From the NCBI RefSeq assembly GCF_000568255.1, contig NZ_KK037166.1, forward strand, positions 8,325,920-8,361,731: a stretch of DNA of 35,812 nucleotides, read 5' to 3'. The notes under the pieces were generated by a model. It was not told the DNA's origin and did no database searches. It saw only the letters and a list, made by a program, of their open reading frames with translations. The translations under genes and the position numbers were made by a program. This document shows, one piece after another, positions 1-7,107 of this stretch (position 1 is its first letter; each line of letters starts with the position of its first letter). Source of the DNA: Kutzneria sp. 744 (GTDB lineage Bacteria; Actinomycetota; Actinomycetes; Mycobacteriales; Pseudonocardiaceae).

Positions 1-441
1 CACCTTGGTCGGGAACAGGTCGACCGCCGGCACGTCCAGCGTGAACGGGCGGGTCGGGTCCCGGCGGGCCTCGGACAGGTCCCGGAACTCGTGCTCGGCC
101 TGCAACACGGCGCGCCCGGCGGCGGAAAGCCGTTGGACCAGAGGCTTTCGCCGCTCGACCCGGAACCGGGTGTGCTCGGCGTCCTCGCCGCGGGCGGCGA
201 CGCGGGTGCCGGAGCCGACCCGGCCCTCGGCGTAGCCGTCGGCCAGGAGGTGCTCGTAGGCGACGAGCACGGTGTTGCGGGACACGCCCAGCCGCTCGGC
301 CATGGCCCGCGAGGCCGGTAGTCGGCTGCCCACCGGCAGCTGTCCGGTCTCTATGTCCTTGCGCAGCCAGTCGTAGAGCTGGCGGTAGAGCGGCGTCTCG
401 GAATCCTTGTCCAGAATTGCATGCGATGGTAAGCCGGACAT
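1..441 (-). CDS. MocR/PdxR-type GntR-family transcriptional regulator, N-terminal part (gene runs off the window)
   Basis: The visible 147 residues start at an ATG preceded by GGAGAAG. They contain a GntR winged helix (about residues 15-80) with the typical LYRQLYDWLRKDI, GSRLPASRAMAERLGVSRNT and AYEHLLADGYAEGRVGSGT segments, followed by a linker (PFTLDVPAVDLFP) of the kind that leads into the aminotransferase-like domain of MocR proteins. The effector domain lies outside the window. MocR proteins use a PLP-binding fold-type-I domain to sense PLP or amino-compounds and usually act on neighbouring or divergent genes. The gene starts 25 bp after the stop of the adenylation-like gene, so the two are probably cotranscribed. 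A link to the nearby PLP-enzyme cluster is an inference only. Confidence 0.85.
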   Translation of the reverse strand, partial: MSGLPSHAILDKDSETPLYRQLYDWLRKDIETGQLPVGSRLPASRAMAERLGVSRNTVLVAYEHLLADGYAEGRVGSGTRVAARGEDAEHTRFRVERRKPLVQRLSAAGRAVLQAEHEFRDLSEARRDPTRPFTLDVPAVDLFPTKV

Positions 442-466
442 CTCTTCTCCCCCACGAGAAATGGTG

Positions 467-1561
467 TCACGCGATGTGGATGCGGCCCGCCGGATCGACG
501 TCCCCCTGAATGCCGAGCCGGAGCCAACCGTCCTCGGCCGGCCGCCACGGAATGATCAGTTTCGACTTGCTCTTGACCATCAGCTCCCCGTTCTCGCCCA
601 CCTTCAACCAGATATGGCTCAGCGGTTCCCCGACGCCGGGCCCGGGTGTCCCTTGCGCCGCAAGGGTGAGCGGGTAGACGCCGTCCACGGCGAATCCCCG
701 GTGCACGGGGACGCCGCGCGCGGCGAGCTCGGCGGTCGGCGCCAGCGGATCGAAGCACACCAGGTATGGCGCGGTCGGCGCGCCGAACAGGACCTGGCAC
801 AGATCCTCGCCGTCCAGCTCGGGACGCCGCTTCAGCACCGCCTCCAGCGCCTCGGCCACCGGCGCGGTCAGCTGGGCGGCGGTCGCCTCGGCATTGGCCA
901 GGTTCACGGTGGCGGACGAGCCCAGGCGCACGGTTCCCCGGTGCTGCAGCGTCAGGTAGACGAAGACCTGCTCGGTGAGCGTGTGCAGCGGCGTCAGGCA
1001 GAGGTAGCGTCGCCACACGCCGGTCGGGGCGCGCAGCCGGACGGCGCGCAGCACCTCGTCGATCGCCCCGCAGGGCAGGGCGAGCTCCTGTTCGGCGTTC
1101 GGGCAGACCACCAGCTTGCGGGCGTCGTCGGAGTCCCCGGCCAGCTCGGGCGCGTCCCCGGCCGGCCGGCCGGCGCAGTCGACCGTCCTGATCGGACGGT
1201 CGAGGCCCAGCCGGTTCACCGTGACCATTCCGTCGGAGTCACACAGCACGACGTCGACGCCGGCCGCTGTGTAGCGCAGTTCTGCCTCGTCAGAGCCCGG
1301 CGACAGGGCCGTGGTGACGGCGCCGGCGATGGTCGTGGCGAGATCGGCGACGATGTGCTCGGGGCTGTTCGCGGCGACGATCAGGACCCGCAGTTGGTGG
1401 TGGGAAACGATTGCCGTCAGGTCGGCGGCCAGTCCGGCGGCGGCCGCCAGCAGGTCGGCGTAACTCAGCGTGCGGGCGACCACGCCGGCCGCGGTGAGCA
1501 CCTCGACGGCGGGCCGGTGGCTGTGCCAGCCCCGGCGCAGCACGTCCTCCAGCCACTGCAT
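467..1561 (-). CDS. Degenerate AMP-dependent synthetase/ligase-like protein lacking the C-terminal lid domain
   Basis: This 364-residue protein follows the layout of the N-terminal domain of adenylate-forming (ANL) enzymes: LSYADLLAAAAGLAADL near the start, a segment like core 4 (YLCLTPLHTLTEQ), and near the end GENGELMVKSKSKL with DGWLRLGIQGDVDPAGRI, which corresponds to the GEL...DGW(Y/F)xTGDxGxxDxDG region. The ATP P-loop (SGTTGxPKG) is not recognisable, where one reads VVCPNAEQELALPCG. The TGD motif that binds ribose has become LGI. The protein stops right where the small C-terminal domain should begin. It may be a pseudo-enzyme, an acyl carrier or binding partner, or use altered chemistry. 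It precedes and is probably cotranscribed with the MocR gene. Family membership is fairly secure; activity is unknown. Confidence 0.7.
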   Translation of the reverse strand: MQWLEDVLRRGWHSHRPAVEVLTAAGVVARTLSYADLLAAAAGLAADLTAIVSHHQLRVLIVAANSPEHIVADLATTIAGAVTTALSPGSDEAELRYTAAGVDVVLCDSDGMVTVNRLGLDRPIRTVDCAGRPAGDAPELAGDSDDARKLVVCPNAEQELALPCGAIDEVLRAVRLRAPTGVWRRYLCLTPLHTLTEQVFVYLTLQHRGTVRLGSSATVNLANAEATAAQLTAPVAEALEAVLKRRPELDGEDLCQVLFGAPTAPYLVCFDPLAPTAELAARGVPVHRGFAVDGVYPLTLAAQGTPGPGVGEPLSHIWLKVGENGELMVKSKSKLIIPWRPAEDGWLRLGIQGDVDPAGRIHIA

Positions 1562-1671
1562 CAGCGCGCCCCGCCCGAAGGCTCGGTGAGCGGAGATAAT
1601 CGCCCGCCGCCGTTCGGTCTTCGGGCGCGTGACGACCGGCGCTCACGGAATGTGTTCACGGTTTTCCTCAT
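1561..1671 (-). CDS. Possible 36-codon leader ORF coupled to the adenylation-like gene
   Basis: Downstream of the predicted promoter an ATG opens a short arginine-rich frame (begins MRKTVNTFRERR) whose TGA overlaps the ATG of the following gene as TGATG. The downstream gene has only a weak ribosome-binding site, so translational coupling is conceivable. High GC content makes chance open frames common, so this is a weak call. Confidence 0.22.
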   Translation of the reverse strand: MRKTVNTFRERRSSRARRPNGGGRLSPLTEPSGGAR

Positions 1672-1714
1672 CCCCAGAAAAAGGTACCGCGAATAGCGGA
1701 AACGTGTTACGGCG

Positions 1715-1744
1715 ATGCTAAGCAGCGTATCTGTGAGGTGTCAA
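1715..1744 (-). promoter_or_regulatory. Sigma-70-type promoter for the adenylation-like/MocR unit
   Basis: On the minus strand TTGACA (1739-1744) and TAGCAT (1715-1720) are separated by 18 bp, a near-consensus vegetative promoter and the best in the window. It would leave a leader of about 145 nt before the start at 1561. Confidence 0.6.
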
Positions 1745-1838
1745 GGACACGGGCATAACGTGCGAACTGCGTCATGTCAGTTCCCGATGGGGTGTGACCA
1801 TTTGTCGATGTCCGCCGAAAGATGGCAGGGGCGATAGG

Positions 1839-2468
1839 TCAGTGCGCGGTGACGCGCACGGCCAGCAGGCGCAATGCGGTCACGATTTCGTCGACCGAAT
1901 GGCCCCGGGTGTGCCGCTGGAACCAGTAGACCTCCGGCGCCAGGCCGGCCAGCACGGTGTCGCACAGGACGTCCGCGTCGCGCACCTCGGCCGCGGTGAG
2001 CAGCAGCCGGACGTGCGAACGCCAGAACGCGTAGGCCCCCGTGGTGTACCGGGCGTGCCCGGTCTCCGCGCCCAGCGCCAAATGCAGGTGGGCCTCCAGC
2101 AGATGCACCATCGCGGTGAGGAACGCCGCCAGCCGATCGGCCGGGGCCGCCCCGGGGCCCAGCGGCGGCGCGCCCAGGATGATCTTCGCCTGCAGCGCCC
2201 GCTCGTGCTCGTCCAGCAGCGCGACCGCGATGGACCGGGTGTCCGGGTAGCGGCGGTAGAGCGTGGCCCGGCCGATGCCCGCGGCCTTGGCGATCTCGTC
2301 CATGGTGACGCTGTCGGTGCCGGCTTCCGCGAACAGCCGCTCGGCCGCGGCCAGCACCTTCGCGCGGTTGCGGGCCGCGTCCGCCCGTTCGACCGGACGG
2401 GCCGGCAACCCGCTGGAACCCACGATCGGCAGGTCGAACGGCTGACCGTCGTGAGTCCTGCTCGGCAT
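1839..2468 (-). CDS. TetR/AcrR-family transcriptional regulator
   Basis: The 209-residue protein has the TetR helix-turn-helix at about residues 33-80 (RAKVLAAAERLFAEAG, VTMDEIAKAAGIGRATLYRRYPD). The rest is the all-helical ligand-binding domain, not assignable to a ligand. The start is an ATG with AAGGTGG upstream. It is transcribed divergently from the DMT transporter operon. The 105-bp gap between them holds two copies of a GGACA-N3-TGTCC palindrome, so it very likely represses itself and the transporter/MBL/DsbA operon. Because this operon abuts the nitroimidazole cluster, the inducer may be a pathway product or intermediate (inference). Confidence 0.9.
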   Translation of the reverse strand: MPSRTHDGQPFDLPIVGSSGLPARPVERADAARNRAKVLAAAERLFAEAGTDSVTMDEIAKAAGIGRATLYRRYPDTRSIAVALLDEHERALQAKIILGAPPLGPGAAPADRLAAFLTAMVHLLEAHLHLALGAETGHARYTTGAYAFWRSHVRLLLTAAEVRDADVLCDTVLAGLAPEVYWFQRHTRGHSVDEIVTALRLLAVRVTAH

Positions 2469-2491
2469 GTCGCCACCTTAACCCAGTCGCC

Positions 2492-2511
2492 GGTAACTGG
2501 ACATCGTGTCC
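2492..2511. promoter_or_regulatory. Putative TetR operator, copy 1
   Basis: GGTAACTGGACATCGTGTCC contains the inverted repeat GGACA-TCG-TGTCC. A related sequence recurs 42 bp to the right, about four helical turns away, inside the divergent promoter region between the TetR gene and the DMT gene. Confidence 0.6.
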
Positions 2512-2533
2512 GCTTCTAGTCTATCGTCCGAAC

Positions 2534-2553
2534 CGTAACCGGTCACAGTGTCC
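2534..2553. promoter_or_regulatory. Putative TetR operator, copy 2
   Basis: CGTAACCGGTCACAGTGTCC matches copy 1 in GTAAC, GG, CA and GTGTCC, in the same orientation. The dyad GGTCA-CAG-TGTCC has one mismatch. It lies 21 bp before the transporter start codon, so binding would overlap the transcription start region. Confidence 0.6.
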
Positions 2554-2573
2554 ACTTAGCGGTGAGGTAGGGG

Positions 2574-3554
2574 ATGGACGCCATCTTCGTGATCTCGGCA
2601 CTGCTCATCGGCGGCCTGCTAGCCATCCAGGCCTCGGTGAACGTGCAGCTCAACAAGGCGGTCGGCACGCCGTACGGCGCGTCGACGCTGCAACTGGGGG
2701 TCGCCGCCGGCGTCCTCGTGCTGGCCACCGCGGCGGTCGGCGGCTTCGGCGGGCTGGCCCAGATCTCGCACGCCCAGCCGTGGCAACTACTCGGCGGCCT
2801 GGCCAGCCCGCTCTACATCACCAGCGGCATCCTGCTGTTCCCGAGACTGGGGGCACTGGCGGCCGGCGGCCTGTTCGTGACCGGCCAGATGATCTCGTCG
2901 CTGAGCATCGACCTGCTGGGGCTGTTCGACATCCCGCGCAAGCCGGTCAGCCTCGGCATCGCGCTGGGCGTGCTCGCCCTGCTGGCCGGCATCGTCGTGA
3001 TCATCCGCGGCCAGGGCAAGGCGGCCAAGCCGGCGGCGCCCGTGCCGGCCAAGTCGGTCGGCGCGGCCGGGGTGCCGGCCGCCACCCGCACCGGCGCCGG
3101 CCAGATCCCGTGGATCCTGCTCGGCATCGTCGGCGGCGGCGTGCTGCCCATCCAGGCCGGCATCAACGCCTCGCTGCGCGAGGTCGTCGGCAACCCGGTG
3201 ACCGTCGACATGATCAGCTTCCTGGTGGCCGTGCTGGCCATCTTCATCGTGCTGGTCGTGCTGCGCTCGCTCAACAAGACGCCCGCGCCGAAGTTCGCGC
3301 CGCTGCGGGAGATGCCGTGGTGGGGCTGGCTCGGCGGCATCTGCGCGTCGATCTACGTGCTGGTCACGTTCCTGGCGATTCCCGCCATCGGCGCCGCCGG
3401 CACCGTCGCGCTGACCGTCACCGGGCAGCAGATCGCCTCGGCCACCGTGGACAGCCGCGGGCTGTTCCGGATGGCCCGACGCAAGCTCACCGCGCCCCGC
3501 ATCACGGGCCTCGGCCTGCTGGTCGTCGGCTCGGTGCTGATCCAGTTCACCTGA
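2574..3554 (+). CDS. DMT-superfamily transporter of the YdcZ (DUF606) type
   Basis: The 326-residue protein is almost entirely hydrophobic and is built of two similar halves of about five membrane helices. Each half begins with a related motif (GLLAIQASVNVQLNKAVGTPYGAS and GVLPIQAGINASLREVVGNPVTVD) and carries a later VTGQ(M/Q)I(S/A)S(L/A)xxD segment (VTGQMISSLSID, VTGQQIASATVD). This internal duplication is typical of YdcZ-type members of the drug/metabolite transporter superfamily. A linker rich in Ala/Pro/Lys at about residues 145-180 joins the halves. The start has AGGTAGGGG just upstream. It is the first gene of a TetR-regulated operon with the MBL-fold and DsbA-fold genes. Efflux of a small toxic metabolite, possibly the nitroimidazole, is the natural guess. 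Confidence 0.88.
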   Translation: MDAIFVISALLIGGLLAIQASVNVQLNKAVGTPYGASTLQLGVAAGVLVLATAAVGGFGGLAQISHAQPWQLLGGLASPLYITSGILLFPRLGALAAGGLFVTGQMISSLSIDLLGLFDIPRKPVSLGIALGVLALLAGIVVIIRGQGKAAKPAAPVPAKSVGAAGVPAATRTGAGQIPWILLGIVGGGVLPIQAGINASLREVVGNPVTVDMISFLVAVLAIFIVLVVLRSLNKTPAPKFAPLREMPWWGWLGGICASIYVLVTFLAIPAIGAAGTVALTVTGQQIASATVDSRGLFRMARRKLTAPRITGLGLLVVGSVLIQFT

Positions 3555-3576
3555 TCTCCAGTGGGGGAGACCACCC

Positions 3577-4398
3577 ATGCGTGAGGCCTATGTCGCGGCC
3601 AAGGACGTGCACGTCCTGCCGTCGCAGTTACCCATTCCCGGCGCCGGCCTGCTCCCGGTCAACTGCTACCTGGTCAGGGGCAGCGAACCGGTGCTCGTCG
3701 ACACCGGGATGCCCATCGACGCCGTCGACTTCGCCGAGACCCTGTGGTCGGTGGTGGACCCCGCCGACCTCAAGTGGCTGGTGCTCACCCACGACGACCG
3801 GGACCACTCCGGCAACATCGTGCAGATCATGGCGGAGGCGCCCAACGCCGTCCTCGTCACCAGTCAGCTGTCGGTCGTGCGCCTGTCCGAGGAGTGGGAC
3901 CTGCCGCGCGACCGCATGCTGCTGGTGAACCCCGGCAGCTCGTTCACGGCCGGCGACCGCGAGTTCAGCATCCTGCGCCCGCCCGCCTTCGACTCGCCGG
4001 CCACCCTGGCCGCCTTCGACCACGGCTCGCGCACGCTGTTCAGCGCCGACAGCTTCGGCTCCGTGCTGCCGACCGTCGCCAACGACGTCGACGACGTCAA
4101 GGAGTCGGACTTCTTCGAGGGTTTCTCCCTGTTCAACCGGTCCAACCACCCGTGGGTCGCGCTCACCGACCCGGCCAAGTTCGAGGTGGTGCTGCACCAG
4201 ATTCGGGCCCTGGGGCCGGACCGCATCCTCAGTTCGCACGGGCCGGCGGTGGAGGGCCGGGTGGACCGGCTGCTCGACGCCATGGCCGAGATCCCGACCC
4301 TGCCGATGGTGCTGCCCCCGGACCAGCTCGACCCCGAGGCCGTGCTGGGCCGGCTCGAGTTCAACGACCAGCCGCCCGTCGTCGCCGCCGGCGACTGA
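3577..4398 (+). CDS. Metallo-beta-lactamase-fold protein with HxDxDH site, related to the diiron (ODP) domain
   Basis: The 273-residue protein reads PVNCYLVRGSEPVLVDTG (residues 27-44), then LTHDDRDHSG (H72, D74, D76, H77), LFSADSFG and SSHGP, the order of an MBL-fold enzyme. The usual HxHxDH is HxDxDH, like the acidic ligand pattern (HxExDH) of flavodiiron proteins and oxygen-binding diiron proteins rather than zinc hydrolases. The histidine that normally follows the first motif by about 60-70 residues is not obvious. There is no flavodoxin domain. The start ATG follows GGGGGAG, 22 bp after the transporter gene. An oxygen- or nitro-group-handling redox role is possible but unproven; a hydrolase role cannot be excluded. 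Confidence 0.85.
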   Translation: MREAYVAAKDVHVLPSQLPIPGAGLLPVNCYLVRGSEPVLVDTGMPIDAVDFAETLWSVVDPADLKWLVLTHDDRDHSGNIVQIMAEAPNAVLVTSQLSVVRLSEEWDLPRDRMLLVNPGSSFTAGDREFSILRPPAFDSPATLAAFDHGSRTLFSADSFGSVLPTVANDVDDVKESDFFEGFSLFNRSNHPWVALTDPAKFEVVLHQIRALGPDRILSSHGPAVEGRVDRLLDAMAEIPTLPMVLPPDQLDPEAVLGRLEFNDQPPVVAAGD

Positions 4399-4437
4399 GC
4401 CGCTCGTGTCTTCACGTTCTTCGCTGAGGAGTGACCC

Positions 4438-5112
4438 ATGGACCTGACGCCACCCAAGGGTGTCGTGATCGTCTTCTCCGACATCTGGTGCTCGTTCGCG
4501 CACATCACGATCCACCGCCTGCACGAGTCCAGGAAACGGCTCGGGCTGGAGGAGCAGATCCGGTTCGACCACCGGGCCTTCCCGCTGGAGCTGCTGAACA
4601 ACGCGCCGAGCCCGCGCACCGGCACGGACAGCGAGGTCGGGCGGATGGCCAGCGTCGAGCCGGGGGCGGGCTGGCAGCTGTGGCAGGACAAGGACTGGCT
4701 GTACCCGTCCTCGACGCTGCCCGCGCTGGAGGCGATCCAGGCGGCCAAGGAACAGAGCCTCGACGCCTCGGAACGGCTGGATCTGGGGCTGCGCAAGGCT
4801 TTCTGGGCGCAGTCGCGGTGCATCACCAACCAGCGGGTGATCCTGGACGTCGCGGCCGAGGTCGGCATCGACGCCGCGCACATCGAGGCGTCGCTGAACG
4901 ACGGCCGGGCCCGCTCGGAGCTGTCGGCGCAGGCGGCGGTGTCGGCGACCGAGGTCGTCAACTGCAGCCCGCACCTGTTCCTGCCGGACGGCAGCGACCA
5001 TGCCAATCCGGGCATCAAGGTCGGCTGGGAGGGCGACTACGGCGTGGGCTGGCCGGTGATCGGCGGGGACGACCCGTCGGTGGTCGACGAGCTGCTCAAG
5101 CGCTCGCTGTGA
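4438..5112 (+). CDS. DsbA-fold (thioredoxin-like) oxidoreductase family protein, paralogue of 10378-11076
   Basis: The 224-residue protein fits the DsbA/FrnE-like family: an N-terminal beta strand leading into SDIWCSFAH (C18), a long helical insertion, and a C-terminal CSPHLFLPDG segment in the place of the cis-proline loop. The CxxC redox motif is reduced to C-S-F-A, so disulfide exchange by the normal mechanism is unlikely, although other cysteines exist (RCITN, NCSPH). There is no signal peptide, so it is cytoplasmic. It shares long identical stretches (FDHRAFPLEL, ERLDL, VILDV, DGRAR-like, NCSPH) with the last gene of the roh operon. It ends the TetR-controlled operon, followed by a strong terminator. 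The start has GAGGAG upstream. Confidence 0.85.
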   Translation: MDLTPPKGVVIVFSDIWCSFAHITIHRLHESRKRLGLEEQIRFDHRAFPLELLNNAPSPRTGTDSEVGRMASVEPGAGWQLWQDKDWLYPSSTLPALEAIQAAKEQSLDASERLDLGLRKAFWAQSRCITNQRVILDVAAEVGIDAAHIEASLNDGRARSELSAQAAVSATEVVNCSPHLFLPDGSDHANPGIKVGWEGDYGVGWPVIGGDDPSVVDELLKRSL

Positions 5113-5151
5113 GGCCGTGACCAGCGCGTTCGGACCTGGTCCGTTCGGCAC

Positions 5152-5185
5152 AAGGGGCGCCACCGTGACGGGTGGCGCCCCTTTT
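5152..5185 (+). terminator. Rho-independent terminator after the transporter/MBL/DsbA operon
   Basis: A perfect 13-bp stem (5152-5164 with 5171-5183, core GGGGCGCCACC) closes a six-base loop and runs into TTTT. It separates the TetR operon from the roh operon. Confidence 0.9.
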
Positions 5186-5204
5186 CGCGTGCTCGGCGTA
5201 TCCC

Positions 5205-5248
5205 GAATTGGCCCCCATAAATCGTCGTGAATTGGCCCCGAAAGGGCC
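5205..5248 (+). promoter_or_regulatory. Direct repeats GAATTGGCCCC upstream of the roh operon
   Basis: GAATTGGCCCC occurs at 5205-5215 and again at 5229-5239, 24 bp apart. The second copy also forms GGCCC-N5-GGGCC (5234-5248). Tandem direct repeats are a common binding pattern for MocR/PdxR-type regulators, one of which is encoded at the left end of the window, but the match of regulator to site is a guess. Confidence 0.4.
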
Positions 5249-5345
5249 TGAATCCTGGGCATCGTTACCGTCCTGTTATCAAGACTGCGTGGTGTTCGGT
5301 CTAGGCTTTCGTTGTCTCCGGTGAACGCGATCGGAGTTCTATTTC

Positions 5346-5365
5346 ACGAACTGCTGTCAGTTCGT
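5346..5365 (+). promoter_or_regulatory. Perfect inverted repeat in the roh leader
   Basis: ACGAACTG-CTGT-CAGTTCGT lies 52 bp before the first roh start codon. It could be an operator or a leader hairpin. The surrounding stretch (5250-5417) is less GC-rich than the genes and presumably contains the roh promoter; no single -35/-10 pair stands out (TAGGCT near 5302 is a candidate -10). Confidence 0.45.
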
Positions 5366-5417
5366 TTCTCTCGGTGTTCGTCCGAATTATTTTGGGATAC
5401 CCGATCGAGGGGGAGTA

Positions 5418-6620
5418 ATGGCGGACAATGCGCTCACCGTTGTTGTCGACGAGGAATTCGCCGCCGCGTCCGGCCGGCTCGTCGACCTGACCCAGCACGA
5501 GATCCAGGCGCTCAAGACCCGGTTCAACCTGGCCGACGCGCACACCCACCAGCACCAGTCCGGCAGCCAGGAGGACATCGTCGCCCGGCTGCCCAAGCTG
5601 TGGTACGAGTCCGAGGACAACCAGCAGTCCTTCATGGAGCAGAAGTTCATCGACGCCTTCTTCCGGCTGCACAAGCAGCCGACGGCGGCCCGCCTGGGCA
5701 AGACGATGCTGTCCTACGCGGCCAGCGTGTCCACCATGGTGGCGGCGATGTTCCTGCGCCGGCGGGGCATGTCGGTGTCGCTGATCGAGCCGTGCTTCGA
5801 CAACCTGGTGGACCTGCTCAAGAACATGGACGTGCCGCTGGCCGCGGTCGACGAGTCGGTGTTCGCCGAGCTGGACGGCATCTACGACGGCCTGCGCCGC
5901 ACGGTCACCACCGACGCGCTGTTCATCGTGGACCCGAACAACCCCACCGGCTTCAGCCTGCTCAAGGACGGCAGCTCCGGCTTCGAGCAGGTGGTCCGCT
6001 ACTGCGTCGACCACAACAAGACGCTGCTGATCGACCAGTGCTTCGCCTCCTTCGCGCTGGCCGACAAGAACGTGGACCGCTTCGACGTGTACCGGCTGCT
6101 GGAGGAGTCCGGCGTCACGTACCTGATCATCGAGGACACCGGCAAGACCTGGCCCATCCAGGACGCCAAGTGCGCCATGCTGACCACCAGCGACGACATC
6201 TACTCCGACGTCTACAACCTGCACACCAGTGTGCTGCTCAACGTGTCCCCGTTCGTGCTGAACTTCGTCAGCCACTACATCGAGGACTCCATCGACGACT
6301 CGCTGGCCTCGGTCGGCGACGTGATCGCCCGCAACCGCGAGGTGGTCCGCACGGGCCTGGCCGGCACGGTGCTGGAGTACATCGAGCCGGTGGTCAACGT
6401 CAGCGTCGCCTGGTTCCACATCACCGACCCGAACCTGACCGCCACGCGGCTCCAGCAGATCCTGCAGGAGGCCGAGGTGTACGTGCTGCCCGGCACCTAC
6501 TTCTACTGGAACCGGCCCGAGCGCGGCGAGCGCTACGTGCGGCTGGCCCTGGCCCGCGACCCCGGCCTGTTCGCGCAGGCGATCCGGGTCATGAGCGAGA
6601 CGCTGCGCGCCCATGCGTGA
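5418..6620 (+). CDS. rohP: PLP- and O2-dependent L-arginine oxidase/hydroxylase, RohP/MppP family
   Basis: The 400-residue fold-type-I PLP enzyme has DPNNPTG (172-178), D206 for the pyridine nitrogen, and EDTGKTWP with K243 as Schiff-base lysine. The stretches [19 protein letters not shown], [13 protein letters not shown] and [11 protein letters not shown] resemble the MppP group, which despite its aminotransferase ancestry oxidises arginine with O2 to 4-hydroxy-2-ketoarginine. In azomycin biosynthesis the corresponding enzyme is RohP and catalyses the first step. GAGGGGGAG precedes the ATG. Its end overlaps the next gene by 8 bp. The downstream genes favour RohP over the enduracididine enzyme MppP, since no MppQ or MppR homologue is present here. 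Confidence 0.9.
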   Translation: MADNALTVVVDEEFAAASGRLVDLTQHEIQALKTRFNLADAHTHQHQSGSQEDIVARLPKLWYESEDNQQSFMEQKFIDAFFRLHKQPTAARLGKTMLSYAASVSTMVAAMFLRRRGMSVSLIEPCFDNLVDLLKNMDVPLAAVDESVFAELDGIYDGLRRTVTTDALFIVDPNNPTGFSLLKDGSSGFEQVVRYCVDHNKTLLIDQCFASFALADKNVDRFDVYRLLEESGVTYLIIEDTGKTWPIQDAKCAMLTTSDDIYSDVYNLHTSVLLNVSPFVLNFVSHYIEDSIDDSLASVGDVIARNREVVRTGLAGTVLEYIEPVVNVSVAWFHITDPNLTATRLQQILQEAEVYVLPGTYFYWNRPERGERYVRLALARDPGLFAQAIRVMSETLRAHA

Positions 6621-7107
6621 AGTCATCGATGCCGCCACGTTCATGGGCATGCACTGTGCCGACGAGCGGATCCGGTTGGCGTGCAAGGCGTTCTTTGTTG
6701 AACGGCTCGACGGCTCGGTGCTGATGAGCCAGGAGCAGGTCGGCCGCTGCGACGCGCTGGTGTGGACCTACGGCCGCGCCGACCAGGACGCCTACTACCC
6801 GTTCATGGACAACCTGCACACGGTGGTCCGCATCGAGCGGCCGGCCTACACCGAGGAAGACGTGCGGACGGCGCTGGACGAGCCGGCGCTGAAGGAACTG
6901 CCGATGCACGAGCGCCTGCTGATGGGCATGGTGATCGCCACTGGCTCGGTGCTGCGGACCCCGAACCCGCGGCTGGCGGCCCGCGCCGACCTGCCGGTGC
7001 GGCCGCTGCCGGCGGCCGCGAACACCGCGTTTCCCGAGCCGCTGGAACGGATGTACGCCGAGTCGCTCGCGCTGAGCGTGCCGACCGACTTCCTCGAGGA
7101 GCGTTGA
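6613..7107 (+). CDS. rohQ: Small protein in the position of the RohQ cyclodehydratase
   Basis: The 164-residue protein begins [20 protein letters not shown] and contains [23 protein letters not shown] and [19 protein letters not shown] do not recognise a domain from the sequence alone. It overlaps rohP by 8 bp and its TGA shares one base with the ATG of the aldolase-like gene, so it is certainly part of the operon. In the described azomycin pathway RohQ closes guanidinoacetaldehyde to 2-aminoimidazole. The assignment here rests on gene order and the identity of its neighbours rather than on motifs. Confidence 0.72.
   Translation: MREVIDAATFMGMHCADERIRLACKAFFVERLDGSVLMSQEQVGRCDALVWTYGRADQDAYYPFMDNLHTVVRIERPAYTEEDVRTALDEPALKELPMHERLLMGMVIATGSVLRTPNPRLAARADLPVRPLPAAANTAFPEPLERMYAESLALSVPTDFLEER

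Noticed and set aside
3628-5262. Long open frame on the minus strand opposite the MBL and DsbA-fold genes
   Set aside because: Composition is a third-position GC shadow with no recognisable motifs, while the plus strand has complete protein families with ribosome-binding sites.
5301-6686. Long minus-strand open frame opposite the PLP enzyme
   Set aside because: Rich in Val/Asp/His/Gln as expected for an antisense shadow; the plus strand carries all PLP-enzyme motifs.
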